NCBI RefSeq assembly: GCF_900636535.1
Contig: NZ_LR134289.1
Span: 1,488,001 to 1,552,000 of the forward strand
Length of the DNA: 64,000 nt
Source: Chryseobacterium gleum
Lineage (GTDB): Bacteria > Bacteroidota > Bacteroidia > Flavobacteriales > Weeksellaceae
Direction of reading: 5' to 3'
Shown here: positions 1 through 8,703 of the stretch, piece by piece
Layout: the number at the start of each line of letters is the position of its first letter
How positions within the stretch are numbered: position 1 is the stretch's first letter
Program-made: the position numbers and the translations under genes
The notes under the pieces: generated by a model
Told to the model about the DNA's origin: nothing
Database searches by the model: none
The model's input: the letters and a program-made list of their open reading frames with translations, nothing else

Positions 1-1
1 A

Positions 2-487
2 ATAGATGCCACAGCAAAAAAAACTGAACAACAAGAAGTAAAAGAGGTATCGCAAAACTTCTCTATTGCACCTATTGTTAAGGATTATCTTGTTTTAAAA
101 AATGCACTCGTTGCAGATAATGACAGAGCAGCGGCTAATGCAGGAAAACAACTTTTTGCTAATTTAAACAAGGTGGATCTGAAAACCATACCTGCCAACA
201 AGCATAAGGAGTTTATGGATATTTTCGAAAATGCTAAGGAAAATGCGGAACACATTGGCGACAATGCTGGCAAAATAGACCATCAAAGAGAGCATTTAGC
301 ATCGTTAAGTAAAGATGTTTCCGACCTTATTGCATTATTTGGGACTACACAAAAACTATATCAGGACTATTGCCCAATGTACAATGATGGTAAAGGTGCG
401 GTTTGGATTAGCGAAGCCAAAGCAATAAAAAATCCATATTACGGTAATCAGATGCTTACCTGCGGTTCTGTAAAAAAAGAGTTCTAA
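2..487 (+). CDS. DUF3347 domain protein, C-terminal part (cut by window edge)
   Basis: The reading frame is open from base 2, so the start lies outside the window. About 161 residues are visible, with the helical DUF3347 pattern: an alternating Ala/Lys/Asn region, a His-containing helix, then a Tyr-x-x-Tyr-Cys-Pro-Met segment and a C-terminal Asn-Pro-Tyr-Tyr-Gly stretch. From family knowledge, DUF3347 proteins are periplasmic and are often found beside copper-handling proteins. The next gene starts directly after the stop codon (488) and a multicopper oxidase follows, so a copper-linked periplasmic role is inferred. Domain call fairly sure; exact function unknown. Confidence 0.75.
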   Translation: MDATAKKTEQQEVKEVSQNFSIAPIVKDYLVLKNALVADNDRAAANAGKQLFANLNKVDLKTIPANKHKEFMDIFENAKENAEHIGDNAGKIDHQREHLASLSKDVSDLIALFGTTQKLYQDYCPMYNDGKGAVWISEAKAIKNPYYGNQMLTCGSVKKEF

Positions 488-937
488 ATGAAGAAAGTAT
501 TAAAGATAATTTTAGCAATAGTGCTGTTTATTTTTATTGCAATTCAATTTTATCAGCCTGCCCTTAATGTAGATAAAGGGCAGGTTTACACCACCGATTT
601 TACGCAAGTCTATAAAATGCCTGTTGAAGTAAAAGCGATGCTCCAAACCTCTTGCTACGATTGTCATAGCAACAATACCAAATACGTTTGGTACGATTAT
701 ATACAGCCTGCGAGAGCCATAGTAGAAAATCATATTAACAACGCAAAAGAAGATTTGAATTTCAATGAATGGGGTACATACACAAACAGGAAACAAGAAA
801 GATTATTAAACTCAATCAAAGAACAAATAGAAACGAAGCAAATGCCCTTATCATCATATACAATGATGCATAAAAATACAAAACTGAATGATGAGCAAAT
901 CAAAATATTAACCAATTGGTTAAAAGAGCAGGAGTAA
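488..937 (+). CDS. Haem-binding domain protein (c-type CxxCH)
   Basis: 149 aa with an N-terminal membrane/signal segment (residues 3-22) and a single Cys56-Tyr-Asp-Cys59-His60 haem-attachment motif, followed by a Tyr/Trp-rich stretch and a C-terminal helix (LNDEQ..LTNWL) typical of the small haem-binding domain family (PF14376-like). It starts one base after the stop of the DUF3347 gene and lies 24 bases before the multicopper oxidase gene, so the three are probably co-transcribed. Inferred role: a periplasmic membrane-anchored cytochrome linked to copper detoxification or electron transfer. Confidence 0.8.
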   Translation: MKKVLKIILAIVLFIFIAIQFYQPALNVDKGQVYTTDFTQVYKMPVEVKAMLQTSCYDCHSNNTKYVWYDYIQPARAIVENHINNAKEDLNFNEWGTYTNRKQERLLNSIKEQIETKQMPLSSYTMMHKNTKLNDEQIKILTNWLKEQE

Positions 938-961
938 GTTTCATTAATAAAAAATATAAAA

Positions 962-3232
962 ATGAATATACCCAGAAATATTACCATAAGATTGCTACAG
1001 GGAGTTTTTATACTGCTATGTTCGCAATCCCTCTTCGCACAAAAAGTAGTGCGATACGAGCTGTATGTAAAAGATACGCTTGTGAACTATGCAGGAAAAG
1101 AAAAAAGGGCTATTGCAGTAAACGGTCAGATACCAATGCCAACGCTCACATTTACTGAGGGCGACACTGCCGAGATTGTGGTGCATAACCAATTAAAAGA
1201 AAGTACATCACTGCATTGGCACGGCGTGTTTTTGCCCAACAAAGAAGATGGTGTGCCTTGGCTTACACAAAAGCCTATTGAACCAGGAACAACATATACC
1301 TATCGTTTTCCGATTATCCAACACGGAACGCATTGGTATCATTCCCATTCAGGTTTGCAGGAGCAGATTGGAATGTATGGCAGTTTTGTGATGAAAAAGC
1401 GTGATGACGATAAAACCTTTAGAAAAGGAATTGATGATTTGCCGACCGTACCCATCATTTTAAGCGAATGGACAAACCTAAATCCCGATAACATTAACCG
1501 TATGTTGCACAACGCCAATGATTGGGCAGCGATAAAAAAGAATGCTACACAGTCCTATGCGGAAGCCATCAAAGACGGTCATTTCAAAACCAAATTGACC
1601 AACGAATGGAAACGTATGTTGGCAATGGACGTAAGCGATGTGTATTATGACAAAATATTAATCAACGGAAATCATACTACCGATTTAAAAACAGTTGATG
1701 GCAAAAAACTAAAAGCAGGAGATAAAGTAAGATTAAGAGTATCAAACGGCGGAGCATCATCCTATTTTTGGTTACGATATGCAGGCGGTAAAATTACAGT
1801 AGTAGCCAATGATGGTAATGATGTAGAGCCAGTAGAGGTAGATAGATTAATCATTGCGGTTTCCGAAACTTATGATATTGTGGTAACAATTCCTGACGAT
1901 GGAGTTGCCTACGAGTTTTTAGCCACAACCGAAGACAGAACACAATCGGCAAGCTATTTTGTAGGCAATGGTATCAAACAGTTAATATCGCCACTCCCAA
2001 GATTGAAATATTTTGAGGGGATGAAGATGATGAACGATATGATGAAGATGAATGGAGATTTGGACGATATGGGTATGAAAATGAGCCTGAACCAAATGGA
2101 TATGAATGTGGTAATGTATCCCGAAATTACTGGAGAGGCTAAACCTAAAGAAGACCATAGCGGGCACAATATGAATATGGATAATGACCCCAACCGTTAC
2201 AATGCAAATGCTTTGGGAGAAATCAAAACGCTGAATTATGCAATGTTGCAATCTCCTTACAATACGGAACTTCCTAAAGATGCTCCGGTCAAAGAATTGA
2301 AGTTTACCCTTACGGGAAATATGAACCGATATGTATGGAGTATGGATAATAAAATACTTTCTGAAACCGATAAAATACCCGTAAAAAAAGGAGAAATTTT
2401 ACGAATTACCATATATAACAACTCAATGATGCGCCACCCGATGCACCTGCACGGTTTCGATTTCAGGGTAATCAACGGTAAAGGCGAAAAATCACCACTG
2501 AAAAATGTGTTAGATATAATGCCAATGGAAACAGATACCATTGAATTTTTGGCAAACGAAGAAGGAGATTGGTTTTTCCATTGCCATATCCTATATCATA
2601 TGATGTCGGGGATGAACAGGGTTTTTGCTGTGGATGACTATAAAAATCCAAACTTACCCAACAAGAAACAAGCATACAATAAATTACAGAGAGAGAGCAA
2701 TATGCCACATTTTATGGCACAGAACGATTTTGCAACCAATGGTAATGATGGCGAGGCAATGTTTCAAAATGCAAGATGGAGTTTAGGCACAGAATGGCGT
2801 TTAGGTTACAATGATATGCACGGTTACGAAGTAGAAACACATTTAGGAAGATACATCGGAAAAATGCAGTGGTTTATGCCATTTATAGGCTTTGACTGGC
2901 GTTACCGTAAAATGGGAATAGATGAACACGAAACCAATTTATTCGGGCAGAAAAACGAAAAAGATACACGTAGAGCCTTTAGTTTAGGTTTTATGTACAC
3001 CTTGCCAATGTTAGTCAATTTTCAGGCAGAAGTATATCACGATGGTATCGTTCGCCTGTCTTTAATGCGAGAAGATATACCAATTTCAAAAAGATTAAGA
3101 GCTGGTTTTATGGTCAATACCGATATGGAATATATGGCAGACTTGAAGTATATCATCAATAAGAATATAGGTATTCGTACACACTATGATAGTGATATGG
3201 GCTTGGGTATAGGGCTGTCACTAAATTATTAA
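962..3232 (+). CDS. Multicopper oxidase (CopA-like) with extra C-terminal domain
   Basis: 756 aa with a signal peptide ending near Ala26. Copper-ligand motifs are visible in the usual order: His85-Trp-His87-Gly, His124-Trp-Tyr-His127-Ser-His129, a HPMHLHG block near residue 492, and a HCHILYHMMSGM block near residue 540. A Met/Asp/His-rich insert around residues 350-400 is typical of CopA-type cuprous oxidases. After the cupredoxin core, residues from about 590 to the end form an alternating aromatic pattern resembling an outer-membrane strand region (CopB-like), which is not part of a standard CopA. Inferred role: periplasmic Cu(I) oxidation and copper tolerance. Last gene of the copper operon; a strong terminator follows. 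Confidence 0.9.
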   Translation: MNIPRNITIRLLQGVFILLCSQSLFAQKVVRYELYVKDTLVNYAGKEKRAIAVNGQIPMPTLTFTEGDTAEIVVHNQLKESTSLHWHGVFLPNKEDGVPWLTQKPIEPGTTYTYRFPIIQHGTHWYHSHSGLQEQIGMYGSFVMKKRDDDKTFRKGIDDLPTVPIILSEWTNLNPDNINRMLHNANDWAAIKKNATQSYAEAIKDGHFKTKLTNEWKRMLAMDVSDVYYDKILINGNHTTDLKTVDGKKLKAGDKVRLRVSNGGASSYFWLRYAGGKITVVANDGNDVEPVEVDRLIIAVSETYDIVVTIPDDGVAYEFLATTEDRTQSASYFVGNGIKQLISPLPRLKYFEGMKMMNDMMKMNGDLDDMGMKMSLNQMDMNVVMYPEITGEAKPKEDHSGHNMNMDNDPNRYNANALGEIKTLNYAMLQSPYNTELPKDAPVKELKFTLTGNMNRYVWSMDNKILSETDKIPVKKGEILRITIYNNSMMRHPMHLHGFDFRVINGKGEKSPLKNVLDIMPMETDTIEFLANEEGDWFFHCHILYHMMSGMNRVFAVDDYKNPNLPNKKQAYNKLQRESNMPHFMAQNDFATNGNDGEAMFQNARWSLGTEWRLGYNDMHGYEVETHLGRYIGKMQWFMPFIGFDWRYRKMGIDEHETNLFGQKNEKDTRRAFSLGFMYTLPMLVNFQAEVYHDGIVRLSLMREDIPISKRLRAGFMVNTDMEYMADLKYIINKNIGIRTHYDSDMGLGIGLSLNY

Positions 3233-3246
3233 GGATTATGCACCAT

Positions 3247-3277
3247 TCCCCTCCGAAATATCGGAGGGGATTTTTTT
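3247..3277. terminator. Rho-independent terminator after multicopper oxidase
   Basis: A 10-bp GC-rich inverted repeat (3247-3256 with 3261-3270, 4-base loop) is followed by seven T on the plus strand. It sits between the convergent copper operon and the minus-strand ORF6N gene. Confidence 0.85.
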
Positions 3278-4154
3278 ACTTGTTTAAAATCTGCAAAACT
3301 CTACCAAGTTCAATATCCATTCTTGAAAAGGCAAACCAATTTTTGCCCAGGTCTTTGAGCGATGCCCCGATATGGTAGAGTTCTGAATGGTCAATAATCA
3401 AAAAACGGTCGTGGGCATCAGAAAACACTTCAATGTCTATCGGAGGATATTGGCTATTGTAGCGTTGTAAATCTAATCGTAGCTGATTACTGATGCTTTT
3501 GGTAAGGATTGTAGCGGTTACAGTAGTCTTACGCTTACCCAACAAAGTAAGCACCGTATCATCCACATAATTATCAAGCAAGATAATTGAGCTTTTGGCA
3601 CTTCGGATAATATCGGAAACAAAGGCGTAGGCATCAAATACCTGCCCATTGTAGAAAATACCTTTCTCGCTGTACAGCTTGTCGCTTTCCAAAGCCTTAA
3701 AAATCTCTTCAAATTTTTGGTCGGCTTCCAGTTGCTTTAATTCGATATTATCCAAACGATGGAACAAAGAAGCGTTGCTAATGAGCATTTTTCGCATTTC
3801 AACAAAAGCATTCATTATTTCCACACTCATTTTAACGGCTATATCAGAACGGAGTATGGCAGATGCCATTGCAACGCCCTGTTCGGTAAAAACATAGGGC
3901 AAATAACGTCTGCCGCCGTAGTTTAAACTTGAGGTTCCAATTTGGAACCTCAAGTTTTCAATTTCCTCTTCGGTCAGTTGAAAACAGAATGATACTGGAA
4001 AACGCTCAATATTTCTTTTTACGGCTTTGTTCAGGTTCTTTGTTTCTACCTGATATAAGGCAGCGAGGTCGCTATCCAACATTACCTGTTTGCCCCGGAT
4101 AGTATAAATCAGGTTTCTGATTTCTTTGGGTATGATTGACAGTTTATTTTCCAT
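3276..4154 (-). CDS. ORF6N domain protein (phage antirepressor-like)
   Basis: About 292 aa from the ATG at 4154. I prefer this start because the longer frame only adds residues read from inside topB. The N-terminal ~100 residues match the ORF6N domain: a hydrophobic strand ending in RGKQVMLDSDLAALY, then the NLNKAVKRN and RFP..FCFQLT motifs, then FTEQGVAMASAIL. ORF6N is a DNA-binding domain of phage and mobile-element antirepressors. The C-terminal ~170 residues (helical linker, then an Asp-rich alpha/beta part with SIILLDNYVDDTVLTLL and HDRFLIIDHSE) resemble a domain seen in Bacteroidota ORF6N proteins; its role is unknown. It overlaps the 3' end of topB by 11 bases, suggesting translational coupling in the ICE operon. 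Confidence 0.8.
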   Translation of the reverse strand: MENKLSIIPKEIRNLIYTIRGKQVMLDSDLAALYQVETKNLNKAVKRNIERFPVSFCFQLTEEEIENLRFQIGTSSLNYGGRRYLPYVFTEQGVAMASAILRSDIAVKMSVEIMNAFVEMRKMLISNASLFHRLDNIELKQLEADQKFEEIFKALESDKLYSEKGIFYNGQVFDAYAFVSDIIRSAKSSIILLDNYVDDTVLTLLGKRKTTVTATILTKSISNQLRLDLQRYNSQYPPIDIEVFSDAHDRFLIIDHSELYHIGASLKDLGKNWFAFSRMDIELGRVLQILNK

Positions 4155-6237
4155 TGCGTTTACTGCTTTTGTTTTTCTCAAACTCAAAAGAACTTTCCGC
4201 ATTCTCTTTCAGCACGATATAAGCATCGAATTTCTTTCCGGCTTTGCTTGTCATTCCTTTGATAAGAGAGGTTTTGCCTTTATTGACAAGGCTTGTTATG
4301 TTTTCGATACTGATTTGTACACCGCAGACGGTGCGGAACTGTACCCAGTTACAAGCCTCATCAGGGCATTTCACAATTTTGTCACGGATAATGAGTTGCT
4401 GACTTTTACATTTCGGGCAGGTCAGTTTCGGCTGATTGGTGCTTGCAATAGAGGTTTGCAGCAGTTCATCGGTAATGGATTTCGCATAGGTTTCCATTTC
4501 CTTTTGGAATGTTCCGGCATCCGCTTCGTTGTTCTCGATTTTCTGCAATGCCAGTTCCCATTCGGCGGTCATTGCCACATCCGCAATTTTCCGGTCTTTA
4601 ACAAGCCCGTACACCTGTAATCCTTTTTCAGTAGGGATTAAAGAACGTTTATCCCGTTGGATATAATTGCGGGTAAACAGGGTTTCGATAATGGCGGCTC
4701 TTGTTGCAGGAGTACCGATACCGATATTTTTGAGGGCTTTTCGTTCTTCCTCGTTCTCGATTTCTTTCCCTGCGGTTTCCATAGCCGACAAAAGCCCGGC
4801 TTCGCTGTAAAGCACTGGCGGTTTGGTCTGCTTTTCCAAAACGGCGGCTTCCTTTATGGCAAGTTCGTCGCCTTTATGCAGTTCAGGTAATTCCTGCACT
4901 GGTTCTTCGCCATCGTCTGTAAAACTCCCTTTGATGGAACGCCAACCTGCTTCCTGAATTTTACAGCCTTTTGCCATAAAGTCGTAATGCAATACCTGTA
5001 ATGATACATCGGTTATTTCTTTGACACAGGCTTGTGATATGGCTTCGAGCAATCGAAGCGCAATCATATTGTAAATCTTGTTTTCGTCTGCATTAAGTAC
5101 CGACGGCACTTTGTCCGTAATCAACAAACCGTGATGGTCCGTTACACGGAGGTCATTCACGATACGTTTGTTGAACCGTCCCCATTTGATTTTGGTTAGA
5201 GCTTGCTTGCAATCTTCCCGGTTCTGCAAAGCCCGCACAAGGTTTGGAATTTCTGCCCACATATCTTCAGGGATGTATTTGCTTCCGGTACGTGGGTAAG
5301 TGATAAACTTCTTTTCGTACAGGCTTTGTGCGATATTGAGCGTTGCTTCAGCAGATAATTTCAGCCTTTTATTGGCTTCCTTTTGTAAGCCTGTCAGGTC
5401 GAAAAGCAAGGGCGGTTGTTCTGTAACGCTTTTGGTTGCTGCTGATGTAACTGTTGCCTTTGTACCACGCTGAATAGCTTTAAGGGTATCATCGGCAAGC
5501 TGCTTTTCTTCCCATTTGGTTACGGAAATGCTTTTGAAATCAACCTGCGCTTTATTGTGCGATAATTGTATCTGCCAGTATTTCTTTACCGTGAAATTCT
5601 TATTGTCGAGGTAGCGTTTACATATCAAAGCCAGTGTGGGCGTTTGTACTCTTCCGAGCGAATAGATACCATTGCCTGCGGCTATGCTCAATGCCTGTGT
5701 AGCATTGATGCCCACAAGCCAATCGGCTCGGCTTCTGCCTTGTGCCGCCTGATGCAATCCGTCAAATGCTGCCCCGTCTTTTAGATTATCAAAGCCTTGT
5801 TTTATGGCTTTTTCGGTAAGCGAACTTATCCAAAGGCGTTCAAAGGGTTTGTTGCATTTAAGGTATTCGTAGATATAGCGAAATATCAATTCGCCCTCAC
5901 GTCCTGCATCGGTAGCAACAATAATGCTGTTGCTACGGCTAAAAAGCTGTTCGATAACTTTCAGTTGCTTTAATGCGCCAGTATCGGCAGTGTACTCTTT
6001 GTCTTTTTTGACCTTGCGGACGGTCAATAAAAAAGGGTTGGGCAATATCGGCAGGGATGCTTTATCAAATCCCGAAATGCCGTAGTCTTCGGGCATTCCC
6101 AGTCCTATTAAATGACCGAATGCCCACGTAACAAAATAGCCGTTACCTGTCAGGTAGCCGTCCTTTTTATCGGATGCTCCCAACAAGCCGGCTATTTCCC
6201 TTGCTACGCTTGGTTTTTCTGCAATAATTGTTTTCAT
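4144..6237 (-). CDS. topB: DNA topoisomerase III (type IA) of ICE type
   Basis: 697 aa. The N-terminal Toprim region begins IIAEKPSVAREIA and contains the acidic DAGREGELIFRYIY motif. The catalytic tyrosine is Tyr314 in the ITYPRTGSKYI motif. A C-terminal cysteine module (CPKC ... CPDEAC near residue 640) resembles the topoisomerase zinc ribbon. Type IA enzymes relax negative supercoils and decatenate single-stranded regions. In Bacteroidota ICEs a topB copy lies in the excision/mobilisation module, as here, next to the DUF3945 and HTH genes on the same strand. The stop overlaps the ORF6N start and only 6 bases separate the start from the upstream gene. Length is full. Confidence 0.93.
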   Translation of the reverse strand: MKTIIAEKPSVAREIAGLLGASDKKDGYLTGNGYFVTWAFGHLIGLGMPEDYGISGFDKASLPILPNPFLLTVRKVKKDKEYTADTGALKQLKVIEQLFSRSNSIIVATDAGREGELIFRYIYEYLKCNKPFERLWISSLTEKAIKQGFDNLKDGAAFDGLHQAAQGRSRADWLVGINATQALSIAAGNGIYSLGRVQTPTLALICKRYLDNKNFTVKKYWQIQLSHNKAQVDFKSISVTKWEEKQLADDTLKAIQRGTKATVTSAATKSVTEQPPLLFDLTGLQKEANKRLKLSAEATLNIAQSLYEKKFITYPRTGSKYIPEDMWAEIPNLVRALQNREDCKQALTKIKWGRFNKRIVNDLRVTDHHGLLITDKVPSVLNADENKIYNMIALRLLEAISQACVKEITDVSLQVLHYDFMAKGCKIQEAGWRSIKGSFTDDGEEPVQELPELHKGDELAIKEAAVLEKQTKPPVLYSEAGLLSAMETAGKEIENEEERKALKNIGIGTPATRAAIIETLFTRNYIQRDKRSLIPTEKGLQVYGLVKDRKIADVAMTAEWELALQKIENNEADAGTFQKEMETYAKSITDELLQTSIASTNQPKLTCPKCKSQQLIIRDKIVKCPDEACNWVQFRTVCGVQISIENITSLVNKGKTSLIKGMTSKAGKKFDAYIVLKENAESSFEFEKNKSSKRNGK

Positions 6238-6243
6238 ACTGTA

Positions 6244-7695
6244 TTACATTTTTCTGCCTTTGGATTTTGCAGGCTTATTGTCCTGTTGTTCCTGCTGCTT
6301 TTCATTTTTCGGTCTTTGCTGCCCGGACTTTAAAGGCTCTTGGACGTTCTTGGTTGCTTCGTTGGTTTTGCCCTCTGAATTGACAGCAGTCTGTGTTTTA
6401 TGGGCTTCGGTGGGTTTTACCCTTTCCTTATAGTGGTTAGGAAACTCAAAATTGGTCTTTCCTGTATCCTTATTGAAAGTGATATAGCCCTGATAAGGTT
6501 GCCCTTTTTTATCTTTTAATCCATCAATGTAGATAGTTTGACCTGCTTTGAAATCCTTATGTTGCTCATCGGTTAGTTCTTTACCACGGAATGTTTTCGG
6601 GGCTTCCTGTGGTTGGCTTTGTTGGGTGTTCTGTTGGTTCGTTTGCGCTTGCTGATTGTTATTGCTTCTGTCAAACAGGAACTCAACGTATCTTTTGTCA
6701 GCATTGAATTGTACCGTTGCCGAAAACTCCGTTCCCTTAGTGGAAGTCATACCCTCTAAATAGAGTGGTTTTCCCTCCATCAGCGTTTGCTTTTGTTCGT
6801 CATTCAGCTTTACGCCCTTAATTTCATCGGGAATTTTGATAAACTCCGTGCGCAATGCAATCACATCATTGGTCAGCCTGTCAATGCTGATAATGGACGG
6901 CATCAGTTCGCCCGTTTTGGAATTTACCAAATTGACGACACGCCCCATATTGCCCGTTTCGAGCAGGTTTTTCTTGTCTTCGTCCGTAAACTTGTGACCG
7001 AAAAACTCAAAATGCAGGTTAGGTTCTCTTTTGATACCGTGTATTGCCACGATAACATTGCCGTCTTCCGCTTGCTGCAAAGACAGGCGGGCATCCGTGC
7101 GGAGGATAGAACCACCGAGGTTAATTCCTATCGGTAAAAGTTCATTGGTTTTGTAACCACGTAACAAAGGGTCGAGCAGATTTCTTTTTTCAAGATACTC
7201 TTTGCTTAATCCGAGGTTTTTCATTGTGTCCCAATCAACCTGCTCCGGCTTGTAGCGGTATTCGCTTGTTTCCGTTGTTGTTTGTGCTGTTGCCATATTA
7301 TTTTGATTTTCTTGTTTTTTATCCGGCTGGGGTTCTGCTTTCACTTCGTGTTCTTTCAGTACTTTTTCGCCCTGTGGAGTGGGCTTATTTAAGTGCTTTT
7401 GCAATTCCTGTGCTTTTTCAGCAGCAACAGGGGCAGGCACTTTGAAGAAAGTAAAGTTTGTAGGGTTCTTTAACTGGCTGAAAAAATTGGAAAAGAAGTT
7501 GGAAAAGAAATCGCCGCCTTTGTCCACACGCATAAACTGGTTTTGGTTTTTCTTGGTGGGGTCAACGGTTTCCATTTTACCGTTTTCATCAATACTCTTT
7601 ACCGCCTGGATTTTCATTTTCTCTTTATCCAGTACGAGTAATATGTCCGAAAGCTGTTCGGGCATTTCCTGCTTATTTGCTGTTTCTTCGCTCAT
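6244..7695 (-). CDS. DUF4099/DUF3945 domain protein of ICE module
   Basis: 483 aa. A charged and Gln-rich N-terminal part (1-145) includes an FFSNFFSNFFSQ repeat. A DUF4099-like block follows (about 150-240; VDWDTMKNLGLSKEYLEKR), then two DUF3945 repeats (about 290-345 and 370-425), each with LT/ND-EQ...L..G..IYL.G and an F.A..QFN-like strand pattern. The last 50 residues are low-complexity Lys/Gln. Family knowledge places these proteins next to topB in Bacteroidota conjugative elements, with unknown biochemical role. It sits 6 bases upstream of topB. The shared 13-bp motif at 7770-7782 lies 75 bases upstream of its start. Confidence 0.82.
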   Translation of the reverse strand: MSEETANKQEMPEQLSDILLVLDKEKMKIQAVKSIDENGKMETVDPTKKNQNQFMRVDKGGDFFSNFFSNFFSQLKNPTNFTFFKVPAPVAAEKAQELQKHLNKPTPQGEKVLKEHEVKAEPQPDKKQENQNNMATAQTTTETSEYRYKPEQVDWDTMKNLGLSKEYLEKRNLLDPLLRGYKTNELLPIGINLGGSILRTDARLSLQQAEDGNVIVAIHGIKREPNLHFEFFGHKFTDEDKKNLLETGNMGRVVNLVNSKTGELMPSIISIDRLTNDVIALRTEFIKIPDEIKGVKLNDEQKQTLMEGKPLYLEGMTSTKGTEFSATVQFNADKRYVEFLFDRSNNNQQAQTNQQNTQQSQPQEAPKTFRGKELTDEQHKDFKAGQTIYIDGLKDKKGQPYQGYITFNKDTGKTNFEFPNHYKERVKPTEAHKTQTAVNSEGKTNEATKNVQEPLKSGQQRPKNEKQQEQQDNKPAKSKGRKM

Positions 7696-7769
7696 AGTCT
7701 GAAAATTTTAAAATTTCACGGTCGAATGTAAAGGAAGCCTTCACTGATTTGCTTTAAGTGGCACTCAAA

Positions 7770-7782
7770 GGCAGCATTTGTC
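7770..7782 (-). promoter_or_regulatory. Shared 13-bp motif GGCAGYRTTTGTC, copy 1
   Basis: Plus-strand sequence GGCAGCATTTGTC. Near-identical 13-mers occur at 8498-8510 and 59146-59158, each 44-84 bases upstream of a minus-strand ICE gene. Inferred promoter element or operator; the binding protein is unknown. Confidence 0.45.
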
Positions 7783-8089
7783 ACTTATTGGCATCCAATT
7801 TGGGCAAAGGCGGGTTAAAACTTTCCCTGATAAACTGATGCACATCGGACAGTTTGTAATACAGCTTTCCGCTGATGGTATAATAGGGTAGCTTGCCTAT
7901 TGAGCGATACCGTTGCAGGGAACGGTTACTAATTTTTAGCATTTGCAATAAATCCTGATTGTCCAGTAATTCTTCGCCGTCTATGCTGTTACGCTTCTTT
8001 TGTAAATCGTCTATGTGGTTGCCGAGAATGTCAAGCCTGTCCATTATGCGTTCCATCCACGCCACAAATTCCATTTTGTCGATATTCAT
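7781..8089 (-). CDS. Helix-turn-helix (excisionase-like) protein
   Basis: 102 aa. The N-terminal helical coiled region (about 1-40) is followed by a MerR/excisionase-type winged helix: LLDNQDLLQMLKISNRSLQRYRSIGKLPYY, then the wing TISGKLYYKLSDVHQFI. Such small HTH proteins in Bacteroidota ICEs (Xis2c/Xis2d-like in CTnDOT) act in excision and its regulation. It lies 12 bases after the second HTH gene on the same strand. It is paralogous in layout to the protein at 58471-58776. The exact role is inferred from context. Confidence 0.8.
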   Translation of the reverse strand: MNIDKMEFVAWMERIMDRLDILGNHIDDLQKKRNSIDGEELLDNQDLLQMLKISNRSLQRYRSIGKLPYYTISGKLYYKLSDVHQFIRESFNPPLPKLDANK

Positions 8090-8101
8090 ACGGGTACGCC
8101 T

Positions 8102-8455
8102 TTAATGGTTATCTGATTTCAGCTTTCTGCCTTTCTCGATATAGCTTTTGCCTTTCGCCATAAGCTGCTCCACATATTCATCGGTCGTCTGCACGGCGTT
8201 AGCGTTGAGCATTTCCTTGATAGCACCAATCGTATAGTAATACTGCCCGTACATTTTTGAAAAGGCTATCTGCCCATTGGTGCGCATACGCCACAATGTT
8301 TTTTCGCTGATGTGGAGATACTGGCAGACTTCGTGATTGTTGAGCCACAAACTATCGTAGCTTGTATCTTCCAGTTTGAGGATATATTCGCTAATGGCTT
8401 TCAACCGCTCATTGAGGTGCTTCCACACTTCTTCGTCAACTGTTATAATATTCAT
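8102..8455 (-). CDS. Helix-turn-helix (excisionase-like) protein, upstream partner
   Basis: 117 aa with an N-terminal helix pair and a winged-helix motif (LWLNNHEVCQYLHISEKTLWRMRTNGQIAFSK, then YYYTIGAIKEML). First gene of the minus-strand block HTH-HTH-DUF3945-topB-ORF6N. Its upstream region holds the second copy of the 13-bp motif and a cluster of TGCCAA hexamers, so autoregulation is plausible but not shown. It pairs with the 58751-59062 protein as the equivalent gene of the other ICE block. Confidence 0.8.
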   Translation of the reverse strand: MNIITVDEEVWKHLNERLKAISEYILKLEDTSYDSLWLNNHEVCQYLHISEKTLWRMRTNGQIAFSKMYGQYYYTIGAIKEMLNANAVQTTDEYVEQLMAKGKSYIEKGRKLKSDNH

Positions 8456-8497
8456 TGCACTGCTGTTTAATGTTCACAGGGCAAAATTCAGAAGTGT

Positions 8498-8642
8498 GGC
8501 AGTGTTTGTCTGCCAATGCTTACCCATTGGTTTGGCACTTTTTTGATTTTTTTTTGCAATGAGGAAAATCCTTGTTTAATAAGGGTTTTAGCGTGTTTCA
8601 GTTATTTTGTTGTAGCTTTTTGCCAACTTTTGCCAATTGGCA
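8498..8642. promoter_or_regulatory. 13-bp motif copy 2 and TGCCAA operator cluster
   Basis: The 13-mer GGCAGTGTTTGTC is at 8498-8510. Five TGCCAA/TTGGCA hexamers lie at 8511, 8532, 8621, 8631 and 8637; the last two form a perfect 12-bp palindrome TGCCAATTGGCA at 8631-8642. The block sits between rteC and the first HTH gene. Inferred operator region for an ICE regulator. Confidence 0.45.
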
Positions 8643-8650
8643 GATATGGA

Positions 8651-8680
8651 CAAAAAAAGCAGTACACAAAATGTACTGCT
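8651..8680 (-). terminator. Terminator downstream of rteC
   Basis: A perfect 9-bp inverted repeat (8658-8666 with 8672-8680, 5-base loop) is followed on the minus strand by seven T. It lies 24 bases past the rteC stop. Confidence 0.85.
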
Positions 8681-8703
8681 TTGAAACACTTTTGCTGTTA
8701 CGG

